A stretch of DNA of 6,974 bases from Rhodanobacteraceae bacterium (GTDB lineage: Bacteria; Pseudomonadota; Gammaproteobacteria; Xanthomonadales; Rhodanobacteraceae). A model generated the notes under the pieces. It saw only the letters and a program-made list of their open reading frames with translations. It made no database searches and was not told the origin of the DNA. This document shows positions 4,222 to 6,974 of this stretch, in pieces. Position 1 is the stretch's first letter. Each line of letters begins with the position of its first letter. The stretch spans positions 1 to 6,974 of the forward strand of contig JAICHS010000119.1 in the NCBI GenBank assembly GCA_025924775.1, read 5' to 3'. The position numbers and the translations under genes are program-made.

Positions 4222-6974
4222 TGCCCCGCCGCAATGACATCAAGACCGTCCTGATCATCGGTGCCGGCCCGATCGTGATCGGGCAGGCCTGCGAGTTCGA
4301 CTACTCCGGCGCGCAAGCCTGCAAGGCGCTGCGCGAGGAAGGCTACCGCGTGGTGCTGGTCAACTCGAATCCGGCCACGATCATGACCGACCCCGAGATG
4401 GCCGACCGCGTCTACATCGAGCCGATCACCTGGCAGACGCTGGAAAAAATCATCGCCAAGGAGCGCCCCGAGGCGCTGCTTTCGACCATGGGCGGGCAGA
4501 CCGCGCTCAACTGTTCGCTGGAGCTGGCCGACCACGGCGTGCTGGAGAAATACGGCGTCGAACTGATCGGCGCTTCGCGCGACGCCATCCGCGTGGCCGA
4601 GGATCGCGAGCTGTTCCGCAACGCGATGGACGAGATCGGCCTGGAGTCGCCGCGTTCCGCGATCGCGCGCACCCTCGAGGAGGCCCGCAAGGGCCAGGCG
4701 GACCTGGGTTTTCCGTGCATCATCCGGCCGTCGTTCACGCTGGGGGGCACCGGCGGCGGCATCGCCTACAACGTCGAGGAATTCGAAGCCATCATCGCGC
4801 GCGGCCTGGAAATGTCGCCGGTGCACGAAGTGCTGATCGACGAATCGATGCTGGGCTGGAAGGAATTCGAGATGGAAGTGGTCCGCGACAAGGCGGACAA
4901 CTGCATCATCGTGTGTGCGATCGAGAACATGGACCCGATGGGCGTGCACACCGGCGATTCCATCACGGTGGCGCCCGCGTTGACGCTGACCGACAAGGAA
5001 TACCAGCGCATGCGCGATTTCTCGATCGCGGTGCTGCGCAAGGTCGGCGTCGATACCGGCGGGTCCAACGTGCAGTTTGGTGTCAATCCCGACACCGGCC
5101 GCATCATCGTGATCGAGATGAATCCGCGCGTGTCGCGCTCCTCGGCGCTGGCCTCCAAGGCCACCGGTTTCCCGATCGCCAAGGTGGCGGCCAAGTTGGC
5201 GGTGGGCTACACGCTGGACGAACTCAAGAACGAAATCACCGGCGGTAAGACGCCCGCGTCGTTCGAGCCCGCGCTCGACTACATCGTCACCAAGATTCCG
5301 CGCTTTGCGTTCGAAAAATTCCCGGCCGCCGACCCGCACCTGACCACACAGATGAAATCGGTGGGCGAGGTGATGGCGATCGGGCGGACGTTTCCCGAGT
5401 CGCTGCAGAAAGCGCTGCGCGGCCTCGAAACGGGACACGACGGCTTGAACCCGGGTGGCATCGACTGGAAGACGCCGGAGGGCATGGAATCGCTGAAGCG
5501 CGAACTGCGCCAGCCGGGGCCGGAGCGCGTGTTCCACGTGGGCGACGCGTTCCGCGCGGGCCTGTCGCTGGAGCAGGTTTACGAGCTGTGCAAGATCGAC
5601 CGCTGGTTCCTGGCCGCGATCGAGGACATCGTCGCGGCCGAGGCCGACGTGCGCACCTCCGGCATGCGCGCGCTGGATGCGCCGCGCATGCGCGAGCTGA
5701 AGCGCATGGGCTTTTCCGATTCGCGTCTCGCTACCTTGGTGGAATCGGACGAGCGCGCGGTACGGCACCTGCGCCACACGCTGGACGTGCGGCCGGTGTA
5801 CAAGCGCGTGGATTCCTGCGCGGCCGAGTTTGCCACCACCACGGCGTACATGTACTCGACCTACGAGGAAGAGTGCGAGTCGAATCCTTCCGACCGCAAG
5901 AAGATCATGGTGCTGGGCGGCGGCCCCAACCGCATCGGGCAGGGGATCGAGTTCGACTATTGCTGCGTGCACGCGGCGCTGGCGCTGCGCGAGGATGGTT
6001 TCGAGACCATCATGGTCAACTGCAACCCTGAAACCGTGTCGACCGACTACGACACGTCCGATCGGCTGTATTTCGAGCCGGTGACGCTGGAAGACGTGCT
6101 GGAAATCGTCGACAAGGAAAAGCCCACCGGCGTGATCGTGCAGTACGGCGGCCAGACACCGCTGAAGCTGGCGCGCGCGCTGGAAGCCTCAGGCGTGCCG
6201 ATCATCGGCACCTCGTCCGATTCGATCGACCTGGCCGAAGACCGCGAGCGCTTCAACAAGCTGATCGAAAAGCTGGGCCTGCGGCAGCCACCCAGCCGCA
6301 TCGCGCACACCGCCGAGGAGGCGATGGTGCTGGCGCGCGAGCTGGGTTACCCGCTGATCGTGCGCCCCAGCTACGTGCTGGGTGGGCGCGCGATGGAAGT
6401 AGTGCATGCCGACGAAGACCTGGCCCGTTACATCCGCGACGCGGTGCGGGTATCGGACAAGTCGCCGGTGCTGCTCGACCGCTTCCTCGACAACGCCGTG
6501 GAAGTGGACGTGGACGTGATCGCCGACGCCGATGGCGCGGTGCTGATCGGTGGCATCATGCAGCACATCGAGGAAGCCGGCGTGCACTCGGGCGACTCCT
6601 CATGCTCGCTGCCGCCGTATTCGCTGTCGCCGGCGATCCAGGCCGAACTGCGCCGCCAGGTGACGGTGCTGGCCCGCGAGTTGGGCGTGGTCGGATTGAT
6701 GAATACGCAGTTTGCGATCCAGGGCGAGGACGTGTACATCCTGGAAGTGAACCCGCGCGCCTCGCGCACGGTGCCGTTCGTGTCCAAAGCCACCGGCCGG
6801 CCGCTGGCAAAAATCGCCGCGCGCTGCATGGCTGGCGAGACGTTGGCCGAACAGGGCACCACGCGCGAGCGCGTGCCGCACTACTGGGCGGTCAAGGAAG
6901 CCATCTTCCCGTTCCTGAAGTTCCAGAACGTCGACCCGATCCTGGGCCCGGAAATGCGTTCGACCGGCGAGGTG
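4221..6974 (+). CDS. carB: Carbamoyl-phosphate synthetase large subunit (C-terminus cut by window edge)
   Basis: The frame is open for 918 codons to the right edge; full CarB is about 1070-1080 residues. CarB uses two ATP and bicarbonate with ammonia from CarA to make carbamoyl phosphate. The first ATP-grasp half (about 1-400) has GAGPIVIGQACEFDYSG near the N-terminus, Arg129, Arg169 in RPSFTLGGTGGG, and Glu299/Asn301 in EMNPRVSRSS, numbered as in E. coli CarB. The oligomerisation segment (about 400-553) includes IDRWFLAAIE. The second ATP-grasp half starts at GGGPNRIGQGIEFDY (566-580), with Arg715 in RPSYVLGGRAM and Glu842/Asn844 in EVNPRASRT. The window ends at LGPEMRSTGEV, just before the methylglyoxal-synthase-like domain that binds regulators such as UMP, IMP and ornithine. 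Allosteric control therefore cannot be judged. No frameshift or missing key residue is seen in the part present. Confidence 0.98.
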   Translation, partial: MPRRNDIKTVLIIGAGPIVIGQACEFDYSGAQACKALREEGYRVVLVNSNPATIMTDPEMADRVYIEPITWQTLEKIIAKERPEALLSTMGGQTALNCSLELADHGVLEKYGVELIGASRDAIRVAEDRELFRNAMDEIGLESPRSAIARTLEEARKGQADLGFPCIIRPSFTLGGTGGGIAYNVEEFEAIIARGLEMSPVHEVLIDESMLGWKEFEMEVVRDKADNCIIVCAIENMDPMGVHTGDSITVAPALTLTDKEYQRMRDFSIAVLRKVGVDTGGSNVQFGVNPDTGRIIVIEMNPRVSRSSALASKATGFPIAKVAAKLAVGYTLDELKNEITGGKTPASFEPALDYIVTKIPRFAFEKFPAADPHLTTQMKSVGEVMAIGRTFPESLQKALRGLETGHDGLNPGGIDWKTPEGMESLKRELRQPGPERVFHVGDAFRAGLSLEQVYELCKIDRWFLAAIEDIVAAEADVRTSGMRALDAPRMRELKRMGFSDSRLATLVESDERAVRHLRHTLDVRPVYKRVDSCAAEFATTTAYMYSTYEEECESNPSDRKKIMVLGGGPNRIGQGIEFDYCCVHAALALREDGFETIMVNCNPETVSTDYDTSDRLYFEPVTLEDVLEIVDKEKPTGVIVQYGGQTPLKLARALEASGVPIIGTSSDSIDLAEDRERFNKLIEKLGLRQPPSRIAHTAEEAMVLARELGYPLIVRPSYVLGGRAMEVVHADEDLARYIRDAVRVSDKSPVLLDRFLDNAVEVDVDVIADADGAVLIGGIMQHIEEAGVHSGDSSCSLPPYSLSPAIQAELRRQVTVLARELGVVGLMNTQFAIQGEDVYILEVNPRASRTVPFVSKATGRPLAKIAARCMAGETLAEQGTTRERVPHYWAVKEAIFPFLKFQNVDPILGPEMRSTGEV

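Noticed and set aside
4176..5972. 598-codon open frame on the minus strand
   Set aside because: It lies antisense to carA/carB, whose protein match is unambiguous. Its His/Arg/Ala-rich translation, without recognisable motifs, is typical of a shadow frame in GC-rich DNA.
1..6974. A new multi-gene defence, mobile or biosynthetic system
   Set aside because: The genes are a cytochrome, an exported protein, an oxygenase and carAB. There are no direct-repeat arrays, integrase or transposase genes, toxin-antitoxin pairs, or tRNA-like attachment sites.

Overview
The window is GC-rich chromosomal DNA from a proteobacterium. The CarA and CarB sequences look gammaproteobacterial, and the general style (GC-rich, Ala/Arg-rich proteins, periplasmic c-type cytochromes) fits the Xanthomonadales/Rhodanobacteraceae, but that placement is inference. 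I see no phage, transposon, CRISPR, rRNA or tRNA.

Layout. The left half is on the minus strand. Positions 1-897 hold the first 299 codons of an exported diheme c-type cytochrome that runs off the left edge. A 270-base spacer (898-1167) follows, unusually full of inverted repeats, including a nearly perfect 17-bp hairpin at 1015-1052. At 1168-1938 is an exported protein of unknown function, 256 aa, that looks internally duplicated. A 306-base non-coding gap (1939-2244) follows, then a 231-aa 2-oxoglutarate/Fe(II) dioxygenase-like protein (2245-2940).

The right half is on the plus strand. A 153-base divergent control region (2941-3093) leads to carA (3094-4221) and carB (4221 to the right edge, 918 codons present). 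These are the two subunits of carbamoyl-phosphate synthetase, which supplies arginine and pyrimidine synthesis. Their stop and start codons share one base (TGATG), and carB has a strong Shine-Dalgarno inside the end of carA, so the pair should be translated together. CarA hydrolyses glutamine and passes ammonia to CarB, which carries both ATP-grasp active sites. The C-terminal allosteric domain of CarB lies beyond the window.

The genes left of carA have no evident functional link to carbamoyl phosphate. I found no convincing new multi-gene system. The points most worth checking are the hairpin cluster at 1015-1141, the two competing hairpins in the carA leader, the duplicated exported protein, and the long N-terminal extension of the cytochrome.
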